This document shows, piece by piece, positions 1-9,579 of a stretch of DNA of 64,000 nt (positions are counted from its first letter, which is position 1; every line of letters starts with the position of its first letter). The DNA is taken from assembly GCF_014931605.1 (NCBI RefSeq), contig NZ_CP053382.1, positions 1,054,001 to 1,118,000 of the forward strand, in the 5' to 3' direction. Both the position numbers and the translations under genes were made by a program. Source of the DNA: Halomonas sp. MCCC 1A13316. GTDB taxonomy: Bacteria; Pseudomonadota; Gammaproteobacteria; Pseudomonadales; Halomonadaceae. Under the pieces are notes generated by a model. That model did not search any database, was not told the DNA's origin, and saw only the letters and a list, made by a program, of their open reading frames with translations.

Positions 1-420
1 CTGGAGGTTCTAACGCTCTGTCCCGTGAGGGACATCGGCGACCCCGAGGCCTCCGCCCATGCTGCCCGTATCGTGCATATCGATGTGGAAACCAACGAGA
101 TCGGTAAAACCAAGCCTGTATATATGGACATTACCGCCGACCCACCGCATGCACTCTGGCAACTGCTGGAGATTGCCATGCCGCTTGAAACCAGCGAGTG
201 GCAAGGCTACCTGAAGCGGGTTGACCTCCAGTATCCGCTGGAGCCGATATTGAAAGAGGGTGTCATGACGGGGGCGTCGGTCATTGCCTGTCTGCCCGGT
301 CACCTGCCATCCGACCTATTGTCACGACGGGTGTCGGCCAACAACAGATGTGGGCGATGCAGCACTGACAGGTATCAACGCCGCGTGGCTTTCAGTTCAG
401 CTCTGGATTCGGCAGCATAG
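1..420 (+). CDS. 3' part of an unrecognised gene (cut by window start)
   Basis: Frame 1 is open from the first base to a TAG at 418-420, so the gene begins before the window. A GTG at 25 exists but need not be the start. The first ~98 residues read like a normal soluble protein (for example HIDVETNEIGKT and VYMDITADPPHALWQLLEIA). The last ~35 residues are Arg/Ser/Cys-rich and look out of frame, so a frameshift near position 300 may have replaced the true C-terminus. I do not recognise the family. It lies upstream of, and convergent with, an IclR regulator gene. Confidence 0.45.
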   Translation: MEVLTLCPVRDIGDPEASAHAARIVHIDVETNEIGKTKPVYMDITADPPHALWQLLEIAMPLETSEWQGYLKRVDLQYPLEPILKEGVMTGASVIACLPGHLPSDLLSRRVSANNRCGRCSTDRYQRRVAFSSALDSAA

Positions 421-538
421 GATTCGAGTGGCCAGCCGGCATTGGCGCGAAGGTGGCATCGCCGTGTTCCACCATCATCGATATCGATAGCGAGGGGGGA
501 AAGACAGCATGGACGATTCGTGAATGCCACGGGCCAAG

Positions 539-1327
539 TCAAAGCGAGGCCAGCCGGTCGCCATGTCGCATCAGGGCCTCGCGGTACCGCTCGTAGTGAC
601 GGGACATCCGCTCCATCGGCCCGGCAATTGCCAGCCCCAATGTTTCACCAAACACCGGTCGGGCGATGGCCATTGCCATCACGTCATCGACATTCTCGCC
701 GCGAGTGACGAAGTAGCCGCGACGCTGGCCATTAAGGATATCATCTAGCAGTTGGTCGCGGTCAGTAATGGTGCTCGATGTCACGCTGGGCAAGGGAAGA
801 CGCTCCAACAGACTCTGCAACTGCACGCCGCTTTCCTCGCCGAGCATGGCCTTGCCGATGGCACTGGAGTGTAACGGTTTGGCGTCACCGGGACTCGCGG
901 CATAGCGCACGGTATGGGTGCCTTCGATGATGTCGAGGTACACCACGCTGTGATCCTGGCGCTTTCCGAGAATCACGGTTTCACCGAGTTCGTCCCGAAG
1001 GTCCTGCAGCACGGGCGAGACACTCTCGAGCAGCGGGTCATGCGAGGCGATCGACTGGGCGACCTGCAGCAGCCGCTTAGTCGGGTAAACGCGCTTCTTT
1101 CGCTCCAATACGTAGACGTAACCCAGGGTCTGTAGTGTCTTGACCAGGGCGTGGCAGCTGCTGACCGGGGCATCGATGCGCTTGGCAAGATCCGTCAGCG
1201 AGAGAGGGGTCTGGGCTTTGGCGAAGGCTTCGAAGAGGCTCAGGGTACGGGCTGCCGTCTTGACGCTTTCGGGCCGGGAAGGGGCTTTCTGGCCAACGCC
1301 GGTACTGACGCTAGAGGCTTGCTTCAT
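539..1327 (-). CDS. IclR family transcriptional regulator
   Basis: About 262 residues with the two usual IclR parts. The N-terminal winged helix-turn-helix is seen at roughly residues 30-85 (LTDLAKRIDAPVSSCHALVK). A GAF-like effector domain follows, with the family pattern around GKAMLGE and RGYFVTRGENVDDV. I chose the ATG at 1327 (MKQASS...). An in-frame GTG at 1366 would add 13 residues. It is divergent from the TAXI-TRAP transporter genes beginning at 1605, with about 280 bp between them, which suggests that it controls them. The effector is unknown; IclR proteins near TRAP genes usually sense the imported acid. Family call is secure, target is inferred from position. Confidence 0.9.
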   Translation of the reverse strand: MKQASSVSTGVGQKAPSRPESVKTAARTLSLFEAFAKAQTPLSLTDLAKRIDAPVSSCHALVKTLQTLGYVYVLERKKRVYPTKRLLQVAQSIASHDPLLESVSPVLQDLRDELGETVILGKRQDHSVVYLDIIEGTHTVRYAASPGDAKPLHSSAIGKAMLGEESGVQLQSLLERLPLPSVTSSTITDRDQLLDDILNGQRRGYFVTRGENVDDVMAMAIARPVFGETLGLAIAGPMERMSRHYERYREALMRHGDRLASL

Positions 1328-1604
1328 AGTGACTCGTCCATTGCTCTTGAGGCCCCGCCGATCCACAAGGGTACTTGATGCGCTAGGGTTTGCGAAATTC
1401 GGTCATGCGACTCTTTCATATTATTCGATTTGCTGAATAGTATTACGCATGGGTGAAAATCTGCTAGGTTTGTACCAAGCAGTAAAACGAGCCGGCAGCA
1501 GTTTGAGAGAGCTTGCGCTCCGGCAAACTTGACCCCCAGGGAAGGACGACATTTCCAAGCGAGCAAAGCCAACGCACCACGGACACGCCAAGAGGACAAC
1601 AACA

Positions 1605-2621
1605 ATGCCTATCATCAAGCATCGATTTTCGTTTAGCCTGAACGCCCTCACTTTCAGCGCTGCGGGTTTTCTTACGCTCGGTCTGGTGTCGCCGGACTCG
1701 GAAGCACAGGCCCGACTGGCCATGGGCGGCACCCACAGCGGCTCAGCCTTCTACTCCTACCAGGTAGCCGTGGTATCCGATTGGAACGACAACGTTGACG
1801 GCGTCAACATGAGCATCCAGGAGCTGGGAGGTGCCTCGGCATCGACCCAAGGGCTGCTACGCGGCGAAGTCGACATGGGCATCGCGGTTACATCTTCCGA
1901 TCACCAGGCCATGCAGGGCGAGGGTGAGTATGGCTCGCCGGCAGAGAACCTGCGCACCCTGTATTTTTTCGCACCGCTGCCGCTGAACTGGGTCGTTTCG
2001 GCCGATACAGACATTCATTCGCTGGAGGACCTGGAAGGCCAGGATTTTAACTCCGGTGGCCGGGGCACCGCGACCGAAGGACAGACCGAGACGGTGCTCG
2101 AGATTCTGGGTATCGAACCCGAGTACTATCGCGCCGGGGCCAGCGATGCGCTGGATGCCTACCAGAACCGGCGTCTTGATGCCTTCGTCAAGGCCGGCTT
2201 GCATCCCGATGGTTACATTCAACAGGCGCATTCATCACGCCCTGTGCGGTTGCTTTCGATGTCTCAGGAGCAGGCGGAGCAAGTCGCAGATGCACGCCCC
2301 TACTTTAGCGTCGGTGAAATCGATGCCCAAGATCATTACGGCGAGCAGCAAAGCCCCTTGGTGACCATTCAGACTGGCATTGGTATCAACACCACCAGCG
2401 AGTTGGACGAGGAGACCGCCTACGGCATCGTTGCGCAAGCGTTCTCCGAGGCTGGCATCCAGGCGGCTGCCGATGGTTATGCGCCGGCTGCTGCTATCGA
2501 CCCGGTGCAGCTGACGCTCAATGCGAGCGTGGCGCCGCTACATGCAGGCGTGGTGCGCTATCTCGAGGAACAGGGCCACGACGTTCCAGAGCGTTTGATT
2601 CCGCCCGAATATGCCGAGTAA
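1605..2621 (+). CDS. TAXI family TRAP transporter solute-binding protein
   Basis: 338 residues with an N-terminal signal peptide (hydrophobic core around residues 12-28, likely cleavage after SEA near residue 35). The mature protein opens with the glycine-rich segment MGGTHSGSAFYSY typical of the TAXI receptor family. Later LEDLEGQDFNSGGRGTATEG matches the second lobe binding region. It would act in the periplasm and deliver a small organic acid to the membrane subunit encoded 103 bp downstream. TAXI systems are known for glutamate and related carboxylates, but the substrate here cannot be read from sequence. Its neighbours are IclR regulators on both sides. Confidence 0.88.
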   Translation: MPIIKHRFSFSLNALTFSAAGFLTLGLVSPDSEAQARLAMGGTHSGSAFYSYQVAVVSDWNDNVDGVNMSIQELGGASASTQGLLRGEVDMGIAVTSSDHQAMQGEGEYGSPAENLRTLYFFAPLPLNWVVSADTDIHSLEDLEGQDFNSGGRGTATEGQTETVLEILGIEPEYYRAGASDALDAYQNRRLDAFVKAGLHPDGYIQQAHSSRPVRLLSMSQEQAEQVADARPYFSVGEIDAQDHYGEQQSPLVTIQTGIGINTTSELDEETAYGIVAQAFSEAGIQAAADGYAPAAAIDPVQLTLNASVAPLHAGVVRYLEEQGHDVPERLIPPEYAE

Positions 2622-2724
2622 CTACCGACTTGGCGAATATTTCTACGTCGCATGGTAGGCGGAGTAGGGCCTGGGGCTCTGCTCCGCTTGTCGATAGTGA
2701 GTTCGGGATGTCGGGGCTTCTTCT

Positions 2725-4764
2725 ATGAGTTCAGATGAGCGCATCACACATTTACGCCGCTTCAGCGGAGTGGCAGGCTGGATTGTCGGAAGCCTGGCAT
2801 TGGCATGGATTCTGTTTCACGTCGTGACGGCTGGTGTGGGCACGCTTCCTAATTATCAGCAGCGTGCTGTCCATCTGGGCGGAGCGCTGTTCTTCGTGTT
2901 TCTGCTCTACCAGGGGCGCCCCCGTTTTCCGCGCCTGCAACTGTTCCTCCTCGACCTGCCTTGTGCCTGTGCCTGCGTTGTGCTGTTAGGTTACGTGTTC
3001 GTCAATTATGACGCTATCGTCATGAGCAACTGGTACGTGAACGAAGCGATAGAGAAGGTCTTTGGTGTGTCGTTGTTCTTACTGCTACTTGAGGCGGTAC
3101 GGCGGACCCTGGGTTGGATGTTTGTCGGGCTGATCACGCTATTTTGCTGTTATGCCTACTTTGGGCCCTATCTTCCGGACCCGTTCGGGCACAGAGGCCT
3201 TTCACTCGAGCGGATGATTTACGTTTTCTATCTGGGCAACAACGGGGTGCTGGGCACGCTTATGGGGATTTCTGCCACAGTGGTGGCACTGTTCCTAATT
3301 CTGGGGGCGTTGCTCAACGTCAGTGGGGCAGGCGATACCTTCATTCGCATTGCCATGCGCCTGGGGGGGCGTTTACGTGGCGGGGCGGGCATGGTGGCGG
3401 TTATCGGTAGCGCCTTCATGGGCATGATCAACGGCAGTACGGTGGCGAACGTGACCAGTACCGGCGTACTGACCATCCCACTGATGCGACGGCTGGGTTT
3501 TAATCGCAACCTGGCTGGCTCTATCGAGGCTGTCGCTTCCACTGGCGGACAGATCATGCCGCCCATCATGGGCCCCGGCGCCTTCTTGATGGCGGAGTTG
3601 CTGGGAATCCCCTATCTGGAGGTGGTCAAGGCTGCCCTAGTGCCGTCGGTGCTGTTCTTTACTGCGTTGCTACTGGGGGTCTATCTGATGGCCCGTCGCT
3701 ACGGGCTGGAGGCGCTGCCGCCGCAACTGATCCCCACACGCAGGAAGGCCTTCGAGCCATGGGCCATGGCCAACCTGCTGATACCGATCATGGTGTTATT
3801 GTTTTTCATTTTGCAGCATTACACCATTCAGACGGCGGTGTTCTGGTCGCTGATGTCGATCCTCTTCATAATGACCATCAGCTCGCTGCTGCCGCAACGT
3901 CAGAGAGTTACCGAAGTCAGCGATCGCTCGCGTGATCTGGCAGGGCTCGAGGCGCCGTCGCCACGGCCAAAGGAAGCATCGGTGCAAGGACGCGTGGCCG
4001 AGTTACTTCGTGCCACCTATGATGGGCTTTACAGTGCCTCGCTCAGCGTGGTTTACATTGCTATGATTATCGCTGCCGCTCAGGTGATGGTTTCGGTGAT
4101 CAACCTGACGGGGCTTGGGGTTACGCTGTCGCAGGTAATTCTCTCTATAGGCGGCGATTATCTGATCGTCTCGCTGCTGCTGACCATGGCGTTGGCCATC
4201 GTGCTCGGCATGGGAATGCCGACCCCGGCGGCTTACGCGGTGGGAGCCGCGGTGCTGGCTCCGCCCTTGTTGAATCTAGGCTTCGATCGCCTTCCGTCTC
4301 ACCTTTTCCTGTACTTCTTCGCCAGCGTTTCGGCGATCACCCCGCCGGTGGCGGCAGGGATTTTCGCCGCTATAGCGATCAGCGGAGGAACCTTCCTCGG
4401 CACTGCTCGCTATGCGCTGACGTTGGCCTGCAGCCTTTTCCTGCTGCCGTTCCTGTTCATTCTCAACCCTGAACTAACCCTGGCCGGTGATCCATTGACT
4501 ATTGTGCTTGCCGTGCTCAGCGCGATGGTGGGCATCGGTTTCCTGTCGGTGGCAGCCATTGGCCAACTGGGGGAGAGCATGAGATTGCTGCCTCGGCTCA
4601 TGGTAGGCGCCGGGGCTATCGTCATGGTCACCCCCGGCCTGTGGTTTGACATGGTCGGCATGGTGGGCTTGCTGGCAGGGCTGTGGCTTCATCGCGTGTG
4701 GTTCAGTGCAGGCTGCTTCAATAAAAGCCCCAATGCTCGAAAGCGTACAGGTATGACCCGATAG
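2725..4764 (+). CDS. TRAP transporter permease, fused 4TM/12TM (DctQM-type)
   Basis: 679 residues, highly hydrophobic. The N-terminal ~150 residues form the small DctQ-like four-helix part and the rest is the large DctM-like part. Typical DctM motifs are visible: GSAFMGMINGSTVANVTSTG, GQIMPPIMGPGAF and GMGMPTPAAYAVGAA. The fused form is the usual partner of TAXI receptors, which matches the upstream gene. Na+-driven uptake across the inner membrane is expected from the family. A strong terminator follows at 4801-4832. Confidence 0.9.
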   Translation: MSSDERITHLRRFSGVAGWIVGSLALAWILFHVVTAGVGTLPNYQQRAVHLGGALFFVFLLYQGRPRFPRLQLFLLDLPCACACVVLLGYVFVNYDAIVMSNWYVNEAIEKVFGVSLFLLLLEAVRRTLGWMFVGLITLFCCYAYFGPYLPDPFGHRGLSLERMIYVFYLGNNGVLGTLMGISATVVALFLILGALLNVSGAGDTFIRIAMRLGGRLRGGAGMVAVIGSAFMGMINGSTVANVTSTGVLTIPLMRRLGFNRNLAGSIEAVASTGGQIMPPIMGPGAFLMAELLGIPYLEVVKAALVPSVLFFTALLLGVYLMARRYGLEALPPQLIPTRRKAFEPWAMANLLIPIMVLLFFILQHYTIQTAVFWSLMSILFIMTISSLLPQRQRVTEVSDRSRDLAGLEAPSPRPKEASVQGRVAELLRATYDGLYSASLSVVYIAMIIAAAQVMVSVINLTGLGVTLSQVILSIGGDYLIVSLLLTMALAIVLGMGMPTPAAYAVGAAVLAPPLLNLGFDRLPSHLFLYFFASVSAITPPVAAGIFAAIAISGGTFLGTARYALTLACSLFLLPFLFILNPELTLAGDPLTIVLAVLSAMVGIGFLSVAAIGQLGESMRLLPRLMVGAGAIVMVTPGLWFDMVGMVGLLAGLWLHRVWFSAGCFNKSPNARKRTGMTR

Positions 4765-4800
4765 GCGCAGCCTAGGTAGCTGGGTTGGAAGAGTGACGGA

Positions 4801-4832
4801 GACAGCCCTGTTATCAGCGGGGCTGTCTTTTT
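4801..4832 (+). terminator. Rho-independent terminator after TRAP permease
   Basis: Perfect 8-bp stem GACAGCCC (4801-4808) with GGGCTGTC (4820-4827), an 11-nt loop and a TTTTT run. It lies between the TRAP permease and the convergent IclR gene and ends the TRAP transcript. Confidence 0.85.
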
Positions 4833-4862
4833 CTGTGATGCATGAGTTTGCATTCTGCTGCG

Positions 4863-5660
4863 CTAACGAGCCTTGGTCCTGGCGGTTTTCGTAATGGCTC
4901 TCGCACACTCCATCAACGGCGGACCTAGTTGGCTTAATGCATCTTGGAGGGTCCAGCGGCTGGTCGGTGTCGTGATATGAACGGCAGCAACAGGCATACC
5001 CGCAGCATTTAACACCGGTGCGGCGATGTTCAGGTCGCCAAGAAAGAATTCGGCATTATTCCAAGCCACACCGTGTGTCTTGCACTCCTGAATGATCTGC
5101 ACTAGCTCGTCGACATCTGTCACCGTATCGGGTGTATGCTTCACCAGTTCGGTGCTTGCCAGGTAATCGCGAACCATTGTTTCAGGCAAAGCCGACAAGT
5201 ATGCACGCCCTGATGCCGTGCAATACATGGGCAAGCTGCTGCCGATGGGCATGTGGATGGGGATGTAGTGGCGGCTGGTGAATCGTGCAACGTATACCAT
5301 GTCATTACCACTGGGCTCGGTAAGAGACACCGTTTCCATGCATCGGTTGCTGAGATCCGATAGGTAGGGATTGGCGCAGTCCACCAACAGGTCGGCTTCG
5401 AGGTATTGTGCAGCGACTGTCATAATCTTGATACCGATGCGGTACTTACGGGTGCCGGGCACACGCTCCAGGTAGCCAAGCTCCTGCAGGGTATGAGTAA
5501 TCCGCTGTACCGACCCCATGCTCATACCGCTAAGTTCAGCCAGCTCAGACAGGCTCATCTGGCTATGGTGCGCATTGAACAACCCGAGAAGGCTGAATGC
5601 CTTCTCTATGGATTGATTGAATAGCGCCGAGCGACTTGCATCCCGTTCTGTTGTTGTCAT
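4863..5660 (-). CDS. IclR family transcriptional regulator
   Basis: 265 residues. The winged HTH is seen at roughly residues 25-75 (LSELAELSGMSMGSVQRITHTLQELGYL), followed by the IclR effector domain (YIPIHMPIGSSLPMYCTASGRAYLSAL; VAWNNAEFFLGDLNIAAPV). The ATG at 5660 has an AAGGAA ribosome-binding site. It lies 17 bp downstream of the FAD oxidoreductase gene on the same strand, so it probably belongs to the oxidoreductase/ABC transporter transcript and regulates it. Confidence 0.9.
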   Translation of the reverse strand: MTTTERDASRSALFNQSIEKAFSLLGLFNAHHSQMSLSELAELSGMSMGSVQRITHTLQELGYLERVPGTRKYRIGIKIMTVAAQYLEADLLVDCANPYLSDLSNRCMETVSLTEPSGNDMVYVARFTSRHYIPIHMPIGSSLPMYCTASGRAYLSALPETMVRDYLASTELVKHTPDTVTDVDELVQIIQECKTHGVAWNNAEFFLGDLNIAAPVLNAAGMPVAAVHITTPTSRWTLQDALSQLGPPLMECARAITKTARTKAR

Positions 5661-5677
5661 GTCGCGATTTCCTTTGA

Positions 5678-6967
5678 CTATCGTTCCAGCCAGTCCTTGA
5701 CCCGATAGTAGTTTACGACGCTTCCGACGTAGAACCGCTGGAGCCCATGCAGCGGAATCTGCCTAACTGTGCTGATGGGGAAGGGCAGGTGATCTTGCAG
5801 CGAGTCGCTTCCCAGGTATTCACCAACAAGCTTGCCCAGATGGGTTCCCATCCCCACGCCACGACCGTTATACCCCAGCGCCACCGTGAGCCCAGGCGCT
5901 GGCTGGTGGACATGCGGGATGGCGTCGCGTGTGAGCGCCACGCGACCCGCCCAACGATATTCGATCTCGACCCCTCTCAACGCCGGATAGAGCTTATGGA
6001 TGGCCCGTTCCAGATGACGAAAGTCCTGTGCTCCTTTGGGGTCATGGAATGGCCCACGGCCGCCCATTAGGAATCGGCCCGAACTGTCGCGACGAAAATA
6101 TAGCAATAGCTTGCGAGCGTCTGAGGCTACTTCACCTTCTGGCAGAATATTCTTTCCTTCTGCCTCGGTCAGCGGCCGGGTCGCTATCTGGAAGCTGTTG
6201 GCAGCAATCAGGCTCTTCTCCAACCCTTTCTGCAAACCACCCGTATACCCGTTGGTGCATATAAGCACCTGGTCGGCCTCCACCTTCCCTCGGTTGGATA
6301 GCGTAACCTGCCACCTGCCCGCCTCACGGTTGATGGATTCAACCGCAGAGTGCTCGTAGAGCTTGGCGCCAGCATGTTCCGCAGCACTGGCCAGCCCACG
6401 TGCATAGGCTAGGGGGTTCAACCCGCCAGCCCGCGGATCAAGCCAACCGCCGAGATAAGCTTCAGAGCCCAAGCGCCGAGAGCACTCGGCGCGATCGAGC
6501 CACTTTACCTCTACCCCCCGGGCAGCCCACTGCTGGGCTCGCGACTGGGTCACTTTCAAGGCAGTATGCGTCGCTGCAGGCTGGATCCAGCCATTACGGG
6601 TGGCCTCACAGCGTATGTCGTGTCGCTTGATCAAATCGAAGACAACGTCACTATTGCGTCCGCTGATGTCAATCATCCGCTCCCCGAGATCTCGACCATA
6701 ACGAGCGATTAGCTCATCCGGATCATATTTCAGTCCCGGTATCACTTGGCCACCATTTCGGCCTGACGCACCCCAACCAACAGAGCAAGCATCGACGAGC
6801 GTTGCGTCGATCCCCCGTTCTGCGAGTGCCAGCGCAGCAGACAAGCCTGTGAATCCGCCGCCGACCACCAGTACGTCAGTTCGTTGTTGCCCCTCCAAGG
6901 GAGGGCGAGGAGGGGGCGGTTGTGCCGTATCGGCCCACAGCGAAGGCGGCATGTTGGTATCAGTCAT
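5678..6967 (-). CDS. FAD-dependent oxidoreductase of the DAO / gamma-glutamylputrescine oxidase type
   Basis: 429 residues. The N-terminal dinucleotide-binding motif VLVVGGGFTGLSAALALAERG lies at about residues 32-52, followed by SVGWGASGRNGGQV, characteristic of the OrdL/PuuB branch of the D-amino acid oxidase family. The C-terminal YNGRGVGMGTHLGK is the second FAD-contact region. Such enzymes oxidise amines or N-substituted amino acids to aldehydes with release of ammonia or an amine and H2O2. Its position next to a polar amino acid ABC transporter suggests that it oxidises the imported compound. Exact substrate unknown. Confidence 0.85.
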   Translation of the reverse strand: MTDTNMPPSLWADTAQPPPPRPPLEGQQRTDVLVVGGGFTGLSAALALAERGIDATLVDACSVGWGASGRNGGQVIPGLKYDPDELIARYGRDLGERMIDISGRNSDVVFDLIKRHDIRCEATRNGWIQPAATHTALKVTQSRAQQWAARGVEVKWLDRAECSRRLGSEAYLGGWLDPRAGGLNPLAYARGLASAAEHAGAKLYEHSAVESINREAGRWQVTLSNRGKVEADQVLICTNGYTGGLQKGLEKSLIAANSFQIATRPLTEAEGKNILPEGEVASDARKLLLYFRRDSSGRFLMGGRGPFHDPKGAQDFRHLERAIHKLYPALRGVEIEYRWAGRVALTRDAIPHVHQPAPGLTVALGYNGRGVGMGTHLGKLVGEYLGSDSLQDHLPFPISTVRQIPLHGLQRFYVGSVVNYYRVKDWLER

Positions 6968-6996
6968 TAATCGAATCCTTCCGTTCTTGCGCTGTG

Positions 6997-7725
6997 TCAG
7001 TGATTGAGTACACGCCTCAGGAAATCCTGCGTGCGCTCATGTTGTGGCGTGCTGAGAACTGTCGAAGCAGCCCCCTCCTCGACAATCTGTCCGCCATACA
7101 GGAAGCACACTCGGTCAGCGACCTCTCGGGCAAAGCTCATCTCATGGGTGACTACGACCATGGTCATGCCTTCTTCGGCAAGGTCGCGCATGACCTTAAG
7201 CACGTCACCCACCAGCTCAGGGTCCAGGGCTGAGGTTGGTTCATCGAAGAGAATCGCATCAGGTCTCATCGCCAAGGCACGAGCGATGGCCACGCGCTGT
7301 TGCTGCCCCCCGGAAAGTGACTGGGGGTAGGCGTCTATCTTGTCGCCAAGACCAACTTTTTCGAGTAGCTCGATGGCGTGCAGACGGGCTTGTTGGCGGG
7401 GTTCGTGCTTGACGTAGACAGGACCCTCCATAACGTTCTCCACTACTGAGCGATGGGGGAACAGGTTGAAACGTTGGAAAACCATTCCGACTTTCGTCCG
7501 CAGTTCGTTGATGTCCTTCTGATCCGTATTCACGCGGCGGCCGTTGATGGTTATTTCGCCATCGTCATAGCTTTCCAACCCATTGACGCAGCGAAGCACG
7601 GTGGATTTCCCTGAACCCGATGGGCCAATCAAGCAGACTACCTCGCCAGGTTGTACCTCTAGGCTGACGCCCTTGAGCACTTCTGTGTCACCGAAAGACT
7701 TGTGGATGTTGTCGATGATTATCAC
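6997..7725 (-). CDS. Polar amino acid ABC transporter ATPase (GlnQ/HisP type)
   Basis: 242 residues. Walker [10 protein letters not shown] is near residue 34, the signature [15 protein letters not shown] near 135, Walker [12 protein letters not shown] near 158 and the H-loop VVVTHEM near 193. It starts with GTG overlapping the permease stop codon by 4 bp, so translation is coupled. With the permease and binding protein it makes a polar amino acid import system; its neighbour is an amine oxidase-like gene. Confidence 0.95.
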   Translation of the reverse strand: MIIIDNIHKSFGDTEVLKGVSLEVQPGEVVCLIGPSGSGKSTVLRCVNGLESYDDGEITINGRRVNTDQKDINELRTKVGMVFQRFNLFPHRSVVENVMEGPVYVKHEPRQQARLHAIELLEKVGLGDKIDAYPQSLSGGQQQRVAIARALAMRPDAILFDEPTSALDPELVGDVLKVMRDLAEEGMTMVVVTHEMSFAREVADRVCFLYGGQIVEEGAASTVLSTPQHERTQDFLRRVLNH

Positions 7726-8387
7726 TTGCCGCCTCCCTTGGCTGACTTGCCGAAATAACGCTCCAGGCGGTTAACCCCGAATATCAGCGGCAGGCTGAGG
7801 GCCAAGTACATCAGCGCCAACATGGTATAGACCGTAGTGTTCTGGAAGGTGGAGGCGGCAATCAGCTGTCCGGCACGCGTCATTTCAGCGACCGTGATGG
7901 TGGACGCCAGGGAAGAGTCCTTGAGGATCATCACCGAGGTGTTTCCGTAGGGCGGCAGAGTGATGCGGATGGCCTGAGGCAGGATGACCCGACGCATGAT
8001 CAGGCGGCTCTTCATGCCGATCGATTTAGCTGCCTCTATCTGTCCTGAATCAATCGCTTCGATACCGGCGCGAAAATTTTCCGCCTGGTAGGCGCTATAG
8101 GCGATGCCCAGCCCAATGATGCTCGCCTGGAAGGCGCTTAGCTGGATGCCAAGCTCGGGTATCACGAAATAAATATAGAAAAGCTGCACAATGATGGGCA
8201 GGCCACGGATCACATTGATGATGGTACCTGCTGTCACTGCGAACACGCGGATTGGCGAAAGCTTCATGAGGGCCAGCAAAAGTCCCAGAACGGAACTGAG
8301 TATTAGTGCGCCAATCGTAATCTGAACAGTGACAACTGCGCCCTTGAGCAGAATAGGGAAGAACGCTGCGACGTCAGAGAACTCCAT
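7722..8387 (-). CDS. Amino acid ABC transporter permease (HisM/GlnP type)
   Basis: About 221 residues with some five membrane segments. The inner-membrane component signature is [23 protein letters not shown] followed by [15 protein letters not shown] chose the ATG at 8387 ([10 protein letters not shown]), preceded by AGAAGG; an in-frame start at 8408 would add seven unlikely residues. Only one permease gene is present, so the channel is probably a homodimer. Confidence 0.93.
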   Translation of the reverse strand: MEFSDVAAFFPILLKGAVVTVQITIGALILSSVLGLLLALMKLSPIRVFAVTAGTIINVIRGLPIIVQLFYIYFVIPELGIQLSAFQASIIGLGIAYSAYQAENFRAGIEAIDSGQIEAAKSIGMKSRLIMRRVILPQAIRITLPPYGNTSVMILKDSSLASTITVAEMTRAGQLIAASTFQNTTVYTMLALMYLALSLPLIFGVNRLERYFGKSAKGGGK

Positions 8388-8475
8388 AAGATGCCTTCTG
8401 GTAGCCATGCGCTCACCGTGCGCGGCATCGCAGTGCGGCCGCTTCAGAGAGCGTCTCGTCAGGGGAAGTGGAAGG

Positions 8476-8495
8476 GCGCCGGTCAGGGCCGGCGC
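8476..8495 (-). promoter_or_regulatory. Intercistronic stem-loop between binding protein and permease
   Basis: Perfect 7-bp GC stem GCGCCGG / CCGGCGC with a 6-nt loop in the 121-bp gap between the ABC binding protein and the permease. There is no T-run on the minus strand, so it is more likely an mRNA-stabilising or attenuating element that raises the binding-protein share than a full terminator. The role is inferred. Confidence 0.5.
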
Positions 8496-8508
8496 AGGAG
8501 CTTTTTAG

Positions 8509-9321
8509 TTACAGGCCCCATTCATCGAAGATGGCGTCCAGGGTGCCATCTCCCTTCAGCTTGGCCAGAGAGGCATTAACCTGATCCAACAGCTCGGTAT
8601 TGTCCTGAGCGACAGCCAGGCCGATATGGCCAACCATCTGCTGGTCATAATCCTCGGCGAGCTTCAGATCGGAAAAGCGACCTTGGTTGAGCTGATAGCT
8701 CATGATCGGCGCATCACCCACTCCGGCCACAATCCGCCCAAGCGAGACATCACGCATCATGTCGGCAAGAGTGTCGTAGTTGCGGATCTCGGGGAAGAGG
8801 CCCGTTTCCTCAAGCTGACGAACATAGGTCGTTCCCACCTGAGCGCCAATCACCTGACCCTCAAGGTCTTCCAGGTTCGTTATGTCGCCTGAAAAATCGT
8901 CTTTGATGATGACGCCTTCCCCATAGGGGTAGATATCATCGCTAAATGCGACTACTTCGGCGCGTTTTGGCGTCTTGAGCATGGCAGCCGAGATGATATC
9001 GATCTTTCCGGACGTCAAGGAGGGGATCAGAGCATTGAATGGTGATTCCTGGACAGTGACCTCGTAGCCCATGTCCTCACCGACCGCATTGATCACATCG
9101 ACCATGGCGCCGGTAATTTCATTGGTCTGCACATCCAGAAAAGTAAAGGGGATGCCGCTGGGTGTGCCGCCGGCGCGGAGAGTTTCCTGAGCTTGCGCGG
9201 TGGTGATTCCGCTTATCGCCAAGGTGAGGCCCAGCAATCCCGGTAACAAGAGTTGCTTGGCCCTTTTGGCAGAGCGGCGGGCAAGGACGTTCGGCTGAGC
9301 TGAAGAATCGGTGAAAGTCAT
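8509..9321 (-). CDS. ABC transporter polar amino acid-binding protein
   Basis: 270 residues of the SBP_bac_3 family. The extended N-terminus ends in a signal peptide (hydrophobic LLLPGLLGLTLAISGITTAQA, likely cleavage near residue 44). The mature part begins ETLRAGGTPSGIPFTF. Ligand-binding signatures include GAMVDVINAVGEDMGY, PSLTSGKIDIISAAM and LEGQVIGAQVGTTY. It is periplasmic and first gene of the transporter operon. 258 bp upstream separate it from an IS30 element. Confidence 0.93.
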   Translation of the reverse strand: MTFTDSSAQPNVLARRSAKRAKQLLLPGLLGLTLAISGITTAQAQETLRAGGTPSGIPFTFLDVQTNEITGAMVDVINAVGEDMGYEVTVQESPFNALIPSLTSGKIDIISAAMLKTPKRAEVVAFSDDIYPYGEGVIIKDDFSGDITNLEDLEGQVIGAQVGTTYVRQLEETGLFPEIRNYDTLADMMRDVSLGRIVAGVGDAPIMSYQLNQGRFSDLKLAEDYDQQMVGHIGLAVAQDNTELLDQVNASLAKLKGDGTLDAIFDEWGL

Positions 9322-9579
9322 GGGGCACCTTGTCTAGGTCTTGGATTGTTATCGACAGGTTGTGCATGAGGCACACCTAGACCCTAGACGAGTTCATTTT
9401 TATCGGCAAGAGTTAATTGTTATCGCTATGCGATAAAAATAGGTTCCCCAGAGCTTGGGGTTAAGCTCGGTGTGGCGAATAGATAGCGGAGGGCTCCTGG
9501 TGACAGGCCGCTGGCTCAGTCGCGAGGCGACTACCATCTTTTCATAGCAAGAATTCGAGAAATTCCAGAATTATTACCT

